Of a stretch of DNA of 64,000 bases, positions 49,177 to 56,911 are shown one piece after another. The stretch comes from Tahibacter amnicola. GTDB taxonomy: Bacteria > Pseudomonadota > Gammaproteobacteria > Xanthomonadales > Rhodanobacteraceae. How positions within the stretch are numbered: position 1 is the first letter of the stretch; each line of letters opens with the position of its first letter. The position numbers and the translations under genes were made by a program. Under the pieces are notes generated by a model, which saw only the letters and a list, made by a program, of their open reading frames with translations, ran no database searches and had not been told where the DNA came from. The stretch spans positions 2,071,001 through 2,135,000 of the forward strand of contig NZ_CP104694.1 in NCBI RefSeq assembly GCF_025398735.1, read 5' to 3'.

Positions 49177-49836
49177 TCACTTGGCCAGGGCGAAGGTCTG
49201 CGTGGTGTATTCGGCCAGATGCCCATCGTGGCCGCGGGTTGAAATCGCGGCGGAATAGGTGCCGGCCGGCAGCTGGGACGCGGCGAAATCCAGGCTGAGC
49301 TCCCCGAATCCCCGTGCCGTCAGCCCTTCGAAGCGCCGCCGCGTGCCATCGGGCCAGGTCAGGTCGATGACGTAGTCGCGCACACTCTGTGCCGTCTCCG
49401 CGCTGAGCGTCACGGCAAATTGCAACACCACGCGGGGCGCGGCGGGATCAATGCGCAGCGCGGTCGCCGCGACGGCGCTGCGGGCGGTATCCACCAGCAT
49501 GACCTGCACGTTTGCGGCGACGGATTGCGTCGACGGCGAGGACCACAATCGCCATAGCAGCAGCGATGGCAACAGTGCGCCGAGCATGAAGCTGGCGGCA
49601 ATCGGCCAGGCGGCAATGGACGGGCGGCGCGGCGGACCGGCGGCGCCGATCGGCGATACCGATCCGCTGGCGATCGTGCGCAGCCCGGTGCGCAAGACAC
49701 GTTCGGTTTCGACGGCGTGCAGCAGCGCCGGATCCTGGAACAGTTCCAGCTCGAAACGCTCCAGCGCCTCGCCGGTCAGCTCGCCGGCCAGGTAGCTGCG
49801 GATCCGCTCATCAGTGGCAACGTGCACGTCGTTCAT
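49177..49836 (-). CDS. Putative anti-sigma factor, single-pass membrane protein
   Basis: A 219-aa protein next to an ECF sigma gene. The N-terminal 70 residues (IRSYLAGELTGEALERFELELFQDPALLHAVE) look like an anti-sigma helical domain. One membrane helix (about 74-92) and a periplasmic beta-rich domain follow. The zinc-binding HxxxCxxC of ZAS anti-sigmas is absent, so it would bind its sigma factor without zinc. It lies 27 bases downstream of the sigma gene, the usual order. Identification rests mainly on context and topology. Confidence 0.7.
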   Translation of the reverse strand: MNDVHVATDERIRSYLAGELTGEALERFELELFQDPALLHAVETERVLRTGLRTIASGSVSPIGAAGPPRRPSIAAWPIAASFMLGALLPSLLLWRLWSSPSTQSVAANVQVMLVDTARSAVAATALRIDPAAPRVVLQFAVTLSAETAQSVRDYVIDLTWPDGTRRRFEGLTARGFGELSLDFAASQLPAGTYSAAISTRGHDGHLAEYTTQTFALAK

Positions 49837-49863
49837 CGGAGGGGCTCCGCGACGGCGGCAATC

Positions 49864-50460
49864 TTACGGAACAGTATGGTTTCTCTCCGCCAGTTCGCGC
49901 AGGCGACTGCGTGCGCGGTGCAGCACGCGGTCGAAATGCTCTGCGCTGAGCTCGTAGTCGCGGCACAGGTCCGCCTTGTCATGATCCAGGACGTAGTGAC
50001 GCCAGAGCAAGTCCCGGTCGCGCGGAACGGGCAGTTCCGCAATGAGCTGGCGAACCAGCGTGGTGACCTGTTGTTGTTCAAGCAGGGCCAGCGGTCCGGC
50101 GGAGTCGTCGACGGCGGCGGCGAGTCCGTCGCTGTCGGCATCCGTGCGTCGGCGCTGCACCTTGCGCTTCTCGCCAATGGCCAGATTGATGGCGGTCTGG
50201 CGAAGGAATCCGGCAAGGCGCTCCGGATCGTCCACCCCGTCGCCGCGCAGGCGCTCCATCGCGATGATGAAGGTTTCCTGTGCCAGGTCGCGAGCCAGTT
50301 CCGGCTGGTGCAGGCGCTGGTTGAGGACAGCCAGGATGGGGCGGATATACCGCTGCACGAGGGCGCGTTCGGCGAGTCGGTCTCCCGACGCGATTCGTGC
50401 AACCAGTTCGGCGTCGACAGCAGACGCGGGCACGGACGCGAGGTCGAGACCGTTCGGCAT
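49864..50460 (-). CDS. ECF-type RNA polymerase sigma factor
   Basis: A 198-aa sigma factor with region 2 (LVQRYIRPILAVLNQRLHQPELARDLAQETF, in parts; AERLRGD-like loop) and region 4 (LCRDYELSAEHFDRVLHRARSRLRE). It has no region 3, which fits ECF sigmas. The frame is open to a TTG at 50505, but the stretch between has promoter-like TTGACA and TAGGAT words, so ATG 50460 is preferred although its ribosome site is poor. It is probably held by the anti-sigma factor encoded next to it and may control its own promoter. Confidence 0.85.
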   Translation of the reverse strand: MPNGLDLASVPASAVDAELVARIASGDRLAERALVQRYIRPILAVLNQRLHQPELARDLAQETFIIAMERLRGDGVDDPERLAGFLRQTAINLAIGEKRKVQRRRTDADSDGLAAAVDDSAGPLALLEQQQVTTLVRQLIAELPVPRDRDLLWRHYVLDHDKADLCRDYELSAEHFDRVLHRARSRLRELAERNHTVP

Positions 50461-50504
50461 GGAGGCTGACAAGCGGACCGGGGAGTCGCTGTCAATCCTA
50501 TCCA

Positions 50505-50545
50505 ATTAAACAAATTGTGACTAGAAAAATTCGGCATGCGCCGGG
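50505..50545 (-). promoter_or_regulatory. AT-rich upstream region of the ECF sigma gene
   Basis: This stretch is far more AT-rich than its surroundings. On the minus strand it holds GTCACAATTTGTT (50509-50521), followed by TTAATTGG and TAGGAT. The same 13-base word recurs at 63522-63534. It is the likely promoter or operator of the sigma/anti-sigma pair. Confidence 0.4.
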
Positions 50546-50829
50546 GCGCTTGACACGCGTCGAGCCGCTTTCGACATACGCATTCGAATTGTCATCATGG
50601 ACACCGCGAAGCGTGTCGGTGCCTTTCCGGAACGGCCGGAAAAAGGCGCGTGCAATCAAGTGCATGGGCGGATGGCGCATCGCCGTTCATCCTTACGTCG
50701 CAGCCCCTGCCTTGGCTTACTGCCGCCAAGCGGCGTTCCCTCTCAGGCGGCTTGGGGCAGCCGATGCCGCAGCAGCCCGGGGACTCGGCCCCCGCAGCGC
50801 GGCCATCCGCTTCACGAAAGGAGCGTGCC
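50546..50829. other. Intergenic region, no gene supported
   Basis: This stretch lies between the sigma-gene promoter region and the 3' end of corA. Short open frames occur on both strands but have no ribosome sites, no recognisable motifs and no consistent codon bias. One inverted repeat (TTTCCGG/CCGGAAA, near 50625-50645) is seen. No terminator for corA with a T tract was found. Confidence 0.5.
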
Positions 50830-51861
50830 CTACAGCCATTTGTGGCGGCGCAGCACGGCAAACAGCCCGATCACGATGAAGAAGGTCGCGCCTACCACTA
50901 CCGGATAGCCATGCTCCAGTTCGGGCATGGTGCGGAAATTCATTCCGTACCAGCTGGCGATCAGGGTGGGCGCGGCGAGCAGTGCGGCCCAGCCGGCAAG
51001 ACGCTTGACCACTTCGTTCTGGGCGACGGTCACCAGCGACATGTTCACGCTCATGGCGGCGGTGAGCATTTCGCGCATGGTGTCGGTGGCCTCGTTGATA
51101 CGCGCGGCGTGGTCGGAGACGTCGCGGAAGTAGAGCCTGACTTCGTCGCGGATCAGGCTGGGGTGGAAGCGCATCAGCTGATTGAGGATATCCTGCAGCG
51201 GCGCGACAGCTAGTCGCAATGTCACAAGTTCCTTTTTCAACTCGTACAGGTTCTTGATCGTGTCGCGCTTGAAGGTGTCTTCGAAGATGTCCTTTTCCAG
51301 TTCCTGCAGTTCCTCGCGGAACTCGCGCACGATCGGGAAGAAATTGTCGACGATGAAGTCGAGCACGGCGTACAGGCCGTAGCTGGGGCCCAGCGTGAGC
51401 AGTTCCGGCGTCTGCTCGCAGCTGCGGCGGGCCGGCTGGTAGGACAGGGAGGCGCCGTGCCGCACCGTCACCAGGTAGTTGCGGCCGAGAAAGATGTGGG
51501 TCTCGCCGAATTCGATCTTCCCGCCGATGGCCTGCGCCGTGTGTACAACGACGAAGAGAGAATCGCCGTACACCTCGATCTTGGGACGCTGGTGGGCGTT
51601 GTGGGCGTCTTCGACAGCCAGTTCATGCAGGTCGAATTCTTCCTGCAAGCGCTCGAGCAGTGATTCGTCCGGCTCGTGCAGGCCGACCCAGACGAAGTTG
51701 CGCCGGTCCTTGAGCACCTCGCTGATCTCGGCGATGGTGATGTCGCGGATGCGCTGGCCGTTCTCGGTCGAGTAGGCGACGCAGTTGACCACCATCGGCG
51801 TGGCCGACTCAGCCGGCACCGGGGCCTGGTTCATGGGGGCGGCGGGGGCTGCTAGGTTCAT
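50830..51861 (-). CDS. corA: CorA family magnesium/divalent cation transporter
   Basis: A 343-aa pentameric channel protein for Mg2+ and similar ions. A large cytoplasmic domain ends in a long helix. Two membrane helices follow, with the signature YGMNF (Gly306-Met307-Asn308) and a conserved MPELEHGYP-type loop (M-P-E-L). The basic end RRHKWL is typical. The gene uses ATG 51861; an in-frame ATG at 51834 would also suit. It lies alone, with its own AT-rich upstream region. Confidence 0.93.
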   Translation of the reverse strand: MNLAAPAAPMNQAPVPAESATPMVVNCVAYSTENGQRIRDITIAEISEVLKDRRNFVWVGLHEPDESLLERLQEEFDLHELAVEDAHNAHQRPKIEVYGDSLFVVVHTAQAIGGKIEFGETHIFLGRNYLVTVRHGASLSYQPARRSCEQTPELLTLGPSYGLYAVLDFIVDNFFPIVREFREELQELEKDIFEDTFKRDTIKNLYELKKELVTLRLAVAPLQDILNQLMRFHPSLIRDEVRLYFRDVSDHAARINEATDTMREMLTAAMSVNMSLVTVAQNEVVKRLAGWAALLAAPTLIASWYGMNFRTMPELEHGYPVVVGATFFIVIGLFAVLRRHKWL

Positions 51862-51959
51862 CGGACGCTCGCGCTGGTCGACCCCGCAATGATGCCGGAT
51901 CGCGCTGCGGCCGCAAACCCGGCGAAGCGTCGGAATCGGGCGGCGTTCAGGCGGTTCAC

Positions 51960-51990
51960 GGAATGTATAGACGTATATTTATTGACTGGC
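51960..51990 (-). promoter_or_regulatory. Probable promoter region of corA
   Basis: An AT-rich island overlaps the end of the preceding gene. On the minus strand it reads CAATAAATATACGTCTATAC, with TATACA-like -10 words. A convincing -35 was not picked. Confidence 0.3.
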
Positions 51991-53211
51991 GTGGCAGTCG
52001 CCGAAGCGGCGGGCACGTTCGCCGTGGTCGGCAACCTGCGTGGCATAACGCGCACCGGCCTGTTGGCGCGCCGCGAGGGTGAGCCGGCGATCAAGGGCGG
52101 CCAGGGTCTGCAGATCGTCGGCCAGAGCCTGGTCCGGAGCATCGGGCCGGTCGGTGTAGCAGCCCTGCGCGTCCAGCCACAGTCGCCAGGCAATCCACGC
52201 CCACGCTCCCGCCACATCGCCCTGGTTCCGGGCGCGTGCGGCCGCGCTGTCGATGGCCCAGCGTGTACCCAGGTGCGCCGCGCGCTCGACCGCGGCCTGT
52301 GCGTGCTCCGGCAGGGCGGGCTGCCGGCCGTACCCTTTGCTGATGACTTCCGCCAGGAACGGCACGTAGGCGTCGTGACCGTCGGCCAGTCGCTGCAGGA
52401 GCGCCAGGCCCCATTGCCGTTCCTCCGCGTTCTCGGATGCCAGGAGCTCGCGCACGACGTTCATCCCGGCGTCGGCGGCCGCGTGCTGCTGCCAGAACTG
52501 CTTCAGGCGTTGCAGTAGTTCGGCCCAGCGGTCCGGTTCCGGCGGCTGCCTCAACGCCGCCTCAAGGTGTTCGCGTTCGTCGGGGCCCGTGGTGGCCCGG
52601 AACTGCCGGTGCGCCTCGCGCCAGGCGTCCTGGTTGGCGCGCAGGGCGGCACAGCGGCGCTGCAGGCCCTGCAGGTAGGCCAGGCGCTGCTGGAGGGTGA
52701 GGCGGATTCGCGCGCGGTCGTCATCGTCCAGTCCCTGGGCCAGGGTCGTGATCGAGGGCAGGGCGAAGGGGGCTGCGGGATCCGGGAACACGCTCGCGCA
52801 TTCGCGCTCGAGCGCCGAAAGGGCTTCCTCGGCGGGGCGTTCCAGGCGCCGAACCTCCTCGACCAGCTTCCGGACCGTCTTTTCAGGCCGGGCGAGGATG
52901 TCGTCCGTGCGTTCGCCAAACGCCTTTTCCTGGCGATGGCGGCGCATACGTTCCTGCGCTGCCGCCCACCGGGCGGGCTCTATCTCGCGGCGAGGGTCCC
53001 GCACGGGCGGTGAGGGAGCGGCCGGCGCGGCTGGCGCTGCGCGCCCGTCCGCATCGTCCACGGGGGCAGTGACGGCGTCCGGAGCGCGCGGCTGCATCCA
53101 GGCCGGAAAAAGGTCCGGCCGGGCGATCCAGACGATCCATGCCAGGTGGGCGGCGGCAATGACGCAGAACAGTGGGATGTTGTGTTCGATGTCGTAGCGG
53201 TCGCGCGTCAT
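51979..53211 (-). CDS. Membrane-anchored protein of unknown function
   Basis: A 410-aa protein. One hydrophobic segment (about 11-31, IPLFCVIAAAHLAWIVWIA) lies near the N-terminus. A Pro/Ala-rich linker follows, and then a soluble, strongly helical region rich in Arg, Glu, Gln and Leu with repeated LLQRL/LQRLA-like words; this looks like coiled-coil or TPR-like helices. The ATG at 53211 has GGAAGGA upstream, so the longer frame to 53454 was rejected. I do not recognise the family. It is 107 bases downstream of the DUF4105 gene and may share its transcript. Confidence 0.7.
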   Translation of the reverse strand: MTRDRYDIEHNIPLFCVIAAAHLAWIVWIARPDLFPAWMQPRAPDAVTAPVDDADGRAAPAAPAAPSPPVRDPRREIEPARWAAAQERMRRHRQEKAFGERTDDILARPEKTVRKLVEEVRRLERPAEEALSALERECASVFPDPAAPFALPSITTLAQGLDDDDRARIRLTLQQRLAYLQGLQRRCAALRANQDAWREAHRQFRATTGPDEREHLEAALRQPPEPDRWAELLQRLKQFWQQHAAADAGMNVVRELLASENAEERQWGLALLQRLADGHDAYVPFLAEVISKGYGRQPALPEHAQAAVERAAHLGTRWAIDSAAARARNQGDVAGAWAWIAWRLWLDAQGCYTDRPDAPDQALADDLQTLAALDRRLTLAARQQAGARYATQVADHGERARRFGDCHASQ

Positions 53212-53318
53212 TCGTGTCCTTCCCGGCAAGCGGCAGTGCCACTGGGACGCGTGCCGATGACCAGGGTGCCCGTGCTCCGCGCCAGCGTGCAAGCGCTGCA
53301 ACAGCAGCGCGCGCTGAC

Positions 53319-54638
53319 TCAGGGGGACTGTGCCGGCACTGGAGCCGGGAACGTGCCGTCGGCGGGCTGCGTGAGTCGCCGCAACGCCAGGAACAGGCTC
53401 AGGTGCATCGGCAGGAGCAGGGCGACCCAGACACCGTTGTGCTGGCCTATCCACGGCAGAAGCTTCAGTCCGAGGGCCGCCAGGGCGCTGATCAGCACGA
53501 TCCGGCTGATCCAGCGGGTGAGCGGGCCGATGGTCCAGGTCTCGCGACGGGCGCGCACGTAGGCCGGGATCAGGAGCAGCACGAGCGGATTGAGCAACAG
53601 CAGATTGCCGTTGCGCCAGGCCGATACGTGTTCAGTCAGCGACCACAGGCCGGCGAGCATCAGTCCGCCCAGTCCCATGGCCAGCAGCGTCAGGGCAGAG
53701 ACTGTCGCAAACACGACCCGCGCCGGCCGGCTGCGCCGCCGCGCGGCAAGGCCGTACAGAATTTCGCCGAGGCCGGCACCGATCGGCAGGCAGAACAGCC
53801 AGTAATCGAGCGGCCACGGTCCTTTTCGCGCGAACAGGGCCTGTTCGGATTGCGCCAGCAGCGGGGATGCGGCGTGCAGCTTGCGGGTGGCCTCCACCAG
53901 CGGCACCTTCGCACCGCTCTCGTCGCTGACGGTGACGGTCTGCAGGTGCTTCATGAACGCCATGGGCACGAAGCTTTCGTCCCAGAACGACAGCGGCCTG
54001 TCCGCATAGGGCCCCAGGCCCAGGTCCATCGGCAGCATCAGGAGTGGATCGGGCGCCATCAGGCGATTGGCATGCAGGCGGAAGGTGAAGCCGCGCGACG
54101 GAGCAACCAGTTGCCCGCGGATCGTCCCGCCGAGCGCACGGTCGAGTGCATCCCGCACCTGGGTGGAACAATTGGCGGTGAAATACTCGTAGCGGTATTT
54201 CGCGTTTTCCGGCTGCGCGTTCCACTGGAGAAATTCGTACAGCGCGTATCGCTGCGCCGGCGTGAATCGCAACGGCTGCTCGACGACCTCGCGCCCCTGT
54301 TCGGCGTACAGCGCGATATCGTCATCGGCGTCGTTGACGGCCATGCCGTAGCGCATGTGACCGCGCAGGAAATTGGTCGCGAAGTCAGTCTCTTCGAAAT
54401 CGAAGATGCCGTAGTTGTAGCTCAGCCCGCGGCCGGTGCGCGTATCGCGGATGACGATGGCGTTATGGCCGAAACGCTCCCACACAGCCTCGCCGGGACC
54501 AAATGTCAGCAGGGATACGGTGAGCGTTTCGCCGGGTACCTGGGCACCTACCGGTGCCGCGGCCAGCAGCCACGCCACCAGCAGCCCGACCAGGCACCGC
54601 GTGAGGCGCAGCGCGACAGCGCTACTGTTCGTGAACAC
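53319..54638 (-). CDS. DUF4105 (Lnb N-terminal periplasmic domain) protein
   Basis: A 439-aa exported and membrane-bound protein. A signal peptide covers about 1-32. The DUF4105 domain follows, with PGEAVWERFGHNAIVIRD, YNYGIFDFEE and YFTANCSTQVRDALD. These hold the His and Cys of a papain-like (NlpC/P60-type) arrangement. Several membrane helices form the C-terminal half. The function is unsettled; a hydrolase or lipoprotein-processing role is suggested only by fold. The GTG start lies 17 bases inside the end of corC, so the two are translationally coupled. Confidence 0.85.
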   Translation of the reverse strand: MFTNSSAVALRLTRCLVGLLVAWLLAAAPVGAQVPGETLTVSLLTFGPGEAVWERFGHNAIVIRDTRTGRGLSYNYGIFDFEETDFATNFLRGHMRYGMAVNDADDDIALYAEQGREVVEQPLRFTPAQRYALYEFLQWNAQPENAKYRYEYFTANCSTQVRDALDRALGGTIRGQLVAPSRGFTFRLHANRLMAPDPLLMLPMDLGLGPYADRPLSFWDESFVPMAFMKHLQTVTVSDESGAKVPLVEATRKLHAASPLLAQSEQALFARKGPWPLDYWLFCLPIGAGLGEILYGLAARRRSRPARVVFATVSALTLLAMGLGGLMLAGLWSLTEHVSAWRNGNLLLLNPLVLLLIPAYVRARRETWTIGPLTRWISRIVLISALAALGLKLLPWIGQHNGVWVALLLPMHLSLFLALRRLTQPADGTFPAPVPAQSP

Positions 54639-55464
54639 GGACGGCGAACTGGTGAACGCGGCGATCGTCGGCCTTGGTCACCTGGAAGTGGAACCTGCCG
54701 ATCGAGGCTTCTTCGCCCACTTCCGGCAGATGCCCGAATTCCGCGGTCACCATGCCACCGACCGTGTCGAATGCCTCGTCGGGAAACTCGCAGCCGAAGC
54801 GTTCGTTGAAATCGGCAATCGGCGTCAGCGCGTGCACCAGCCAGCAGCCGTCGATCTGTTCGTGGATGGGGCGTGTATCCCCTTCGACGGTGTCATGTTC
54901 GTCGTCGATATCGCCGACGATCTGTTCGAGCACGTCCTCGATGGTGATCAGTCCCGCGACGCCGCCGTATTCATCGACGACGATGGCCATGTGATTGCGT
55001 GAGAGCCGGAATTCCTTGAGAAGGATATTGAGCTTCTTCGACTCGGGAATCAGCGCGACGGGACGCAGCATCATCCGGATATCGCAGCCGGCGTCATCGG
55101 CCAGGCAGCGCAGGAGGTCCTTGGCGAGCAGGATTCCGAGGATCTCGTCCTTTTCCTCGGCATGGACCGGGAAGCGCGAATGCCCCGATTCGATAACGAT
55201 CTGCAGGTTTTCCCTGAACGGCGCATCCGCCCGCAGCGCGACGACCTGGGCGCGTGGCACCATGACATCGGCCACGGTCAGGTCGGCCACTTCGATGGCG
55301 CCCTCGACCATGGACAGGGTGTCGTTGGAGAGCAGGCCGTTGGCCTGAGCCTGGCGCAATTCCTCGAGCAGTTCTTCGATATTGCGCGGTTCGCCCGACA
55401 GCGCCTGACTCAAGCGCTCAAACCAGGATCGGTGGGTGGGCGGACTAGGGTGGTCGTCGCTCAT
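54622..55464 (-). CDS. corC: CorC/HlyC-type protein (CBS pair plus transporter-associated domain)
   Basis: A 280-aa cytoplasmic protein. It has two CBS domains (VADVMVPRAQVVAL and on; MIMAIVVDEYGGVAGLITIEDVLEQ-like region) and a C-terminal CorC_HlyC domain (FNERFGCEFPDEAFDTVGGMV, in parts). In E. coli YbeX/CorC precedes lnt and is tied to magnesium handling and ribosome metabolism. Here lnt is replaced by the DUF4105 gene. ATG 55464 was used; ATG 55479 is possible. A minus-strand TACACT box at 55500-55505 may be its -10. Confidence 0.9.
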   Translation of the reverse strand: MSDDHPSPPTHRSWFERLSQALSGEPRNIEELLEELRQAQANGLLSNDTLSMVEGAIEVADLTVADVMVPRAQVVALRADAPFRENLQIVIESGHSRFPVHAEEKDEILGILLAKDLLRCLADDAGCDIRMMLRPVALIPESKKLNILLKEFRLSRNHMAIVVDEYGGVAGLITIEDVLEQIVGDIDDEHDTVEGDTRPIHEQIDGCWLVHALTPIADFNERFGCEFPDEAFDTVGGMVTAEFGHLPEVGEEASIGRFHFQVTKADDRRVHQFAVRVHEQ

Positions 55465-55547
55465 CGCTGACGGTGGCATGCCCAGGGGGCGGGGGAACGA
55501 GTGTAGCAGAGCCGCCCGGCAGTGCTGTTTCCCGAAACCGATCGCCG

Positions 55548-56630
55548 TCACGGGGCGGACCGGGCCCGCCACGCATGGACTCGCGGGTCGATGGTGCGCC
55601 GCCACAAGGGGGGTACCAGGGCGAGCAGGAACATGGTGGCGTAGCCCGCAGGCAGCTGAGGGCTGTCCGGGTGATGGCGCAGCCGGTGGTAGCGTCGGCG
55701 TGCATGGGCGTGGTGGTCCGAATGCCGCTGGAGCTGGAACAGCAGCCAGTTCGTCAGCCGGTAGCTGGAATTCCAGGAATGCCGGTGATCCACACGCTCG
55801 TACTGTCCGGGGCAGACCTGTCGCCGTTCCAGCCCATAGTGCTCGACGTAATTGATGATCTCCAGCGTGACGCCGGCGATAGCGCCCTGGACCAGGAACC
55901 CGGCCAGCCCGGCAACGCCGTAGAAAACGAATGCGGCCCCCGCAAACAGGAGGGAAAGCGCGTACCAGCCCAGCAGTTCATTGCGCCAATGCCAGGCTGG
56001 CAGACCGAGCCGGCGCAGCCGTGCGGCTTCCAGACGCCAGGCATTGAGCGCATTGCTCAATAGGGCCTTGGGAAGAAACCGGTAGAGCGATTCGCCCAGG
56101 CGTGCTGACGAGGCATCCTGCGGAGTGGAAACGTGCACATGGTGGCCGCGCAGATGCTCCACCTTGAAGCCCGCGTAGACCACGCTGGCCAGCAGTACCC
56201 CGCCCAATGCCGGCTCGAACCGGCCGGACTTGTGGATGAGTTCGTGCGCGGTGTTGATCGCCACCACGCCGCCGGTGATGCCCAGCGAGAGCAGCCAGAC
56301 GGCCTTCGCGCCGGGTCCGAGCGGTGCATTTGCCAGCACCCCCAGCGCCCAGCCCAGCAGCCCCAGCCACGCGGGAACCGCCAGCCAGGTCAAGCCGCGA
56401 AACAGCCAGTCCGAGGCGTCCGTCGCGTCGTCGTCGCCCGGCGGATTGCGGACATCCCGACCCATCAACGCGTCCGCCAGGGGCACCAGCACGAACAGAA
56501 AAAACAGCGGAAAGGCGGCAGCCAGTACGGACGGCACACCGCTGCGTCGCATCATCTCGGCGACCGGCAGCAGCGCCGGCACCACGAATACCAGGCAGAA
56601 CCCCAGAGCTCGCGTGGCTTCCCGCGTCAT
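55548..56630 (-). CDS. alkB: AlkB-type non-haem di-iron alkane monooxygenase / desaturase
   Basis: A 360-aa membrane di-iron protein that would hydroxylate terminal carbons of alkanes or related chains, using electrons from rubredoxin. All AlkB His motifs are present: HELIHK (129-134), EHLRGHH (158-164), NYVEHYGL (260-267) and LQRHSDHHA (300-308). Six helices are seen. It is about 40 residues shorter than Pseudomonas AlkB, and no rubredoxin gene is adjacent, so the electron donor and substrate are unknown. A 281-base gap with two repeats lies upstream. Confidence 0.88.
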   Translation of the reverse strand: MTREATRALGFCLVFVVPALLPVAEMMRRSGVPSVLAAAFPLFFLFVLVPLADALMGRDVRNPPGDDDATDASDWLFRGLTWLAVPAWLGLLGWALGVLANAPLGPGAKAVWLLSLGITGGVVAINTAHELIHKSGRFEPALGGVLLASVVYAGFKVEHLRGHHVHVSTPQDASSARLGESLYRFLPKALLSNALNAWRLEAARLRRLGLPAWHWRNELLGWYALSLLFAGAAFVFYGVAGLAGFLVQGAIAGVTLEIINYVEHYGLERRQVCPGQYERVDHRHSWNSSYRLTNWLLFQLQRHSDHHAHARRRYHRLRHHPDSPQLPAGYATMFLLALVPPLWRRTIDPRVHAWRARSAP

Positions 56631-56724
56631 GGCCGTCTCGCGCAGCGACAGACACCCTCATCATGCCCGCTCCACCCCCACCTCGCCAACAACCGCTCTT
56701 CGGAGCCCCGTTGAGTCAAGGGGG

Positions 56725-56807
56725 CGGCCAGACGCCGGCTGCGCCGGCGTCTGGCGGGGTTGTGGAAGTGTGAGGCGAAAGCAGGAATTCAGTGTTTCGG
56801 AAATTCC
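56725..56807. repeat. 98-bp-spaced direct repeat, copy 1
   Basis: It starts with a perfect palindrome (56728-56739 with 56743-56754, TGC loop), followed by TTGTGGAAGTGTGAGGCG and CAGGAATTC. Copy 2 lies exactly 98 bases further on. The layout resembles REP-type elements. Confidence 0.7.
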
Positions 56808-56822
56808 AGGCCTGGCTGACTG

Positions 56823-56905
56823 CGGCCAGACGCCGGCTGCGCCGGCGTCTGGCGGGGTTGTGGGAGCGTGCGGCGCAGGCAGGAATTCCGCCTGTCGGCA
56901 ATTTC
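56823..56905. repeat. 98-bp-spaced direct repeat, copy 2
   Basis: The palindrome (56826-56837 with 56841-56852) is identical to copy 1, and the tail TTGTGGGAGCGTGCGGCG differs at a few sites. It ends seven bases from the DUF1501 stop, so it may end or protect that transcript. Confidence 0.7.
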
Positions 56906-56911
56906 TGCGGC

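Noticed and set aside
50597-50908. Small plus-strand frames in the sigma-corA gap
   Set aside because: Several overlap in different frames, with none having a ribosome site or motif. They run into the antisense of corA.
56725-56905. Insertion sequence or CRISPR array
   Set aside because: Only two copies, no transposase, no regular short spacers and no cas genes. The form fits REP-like repeats.
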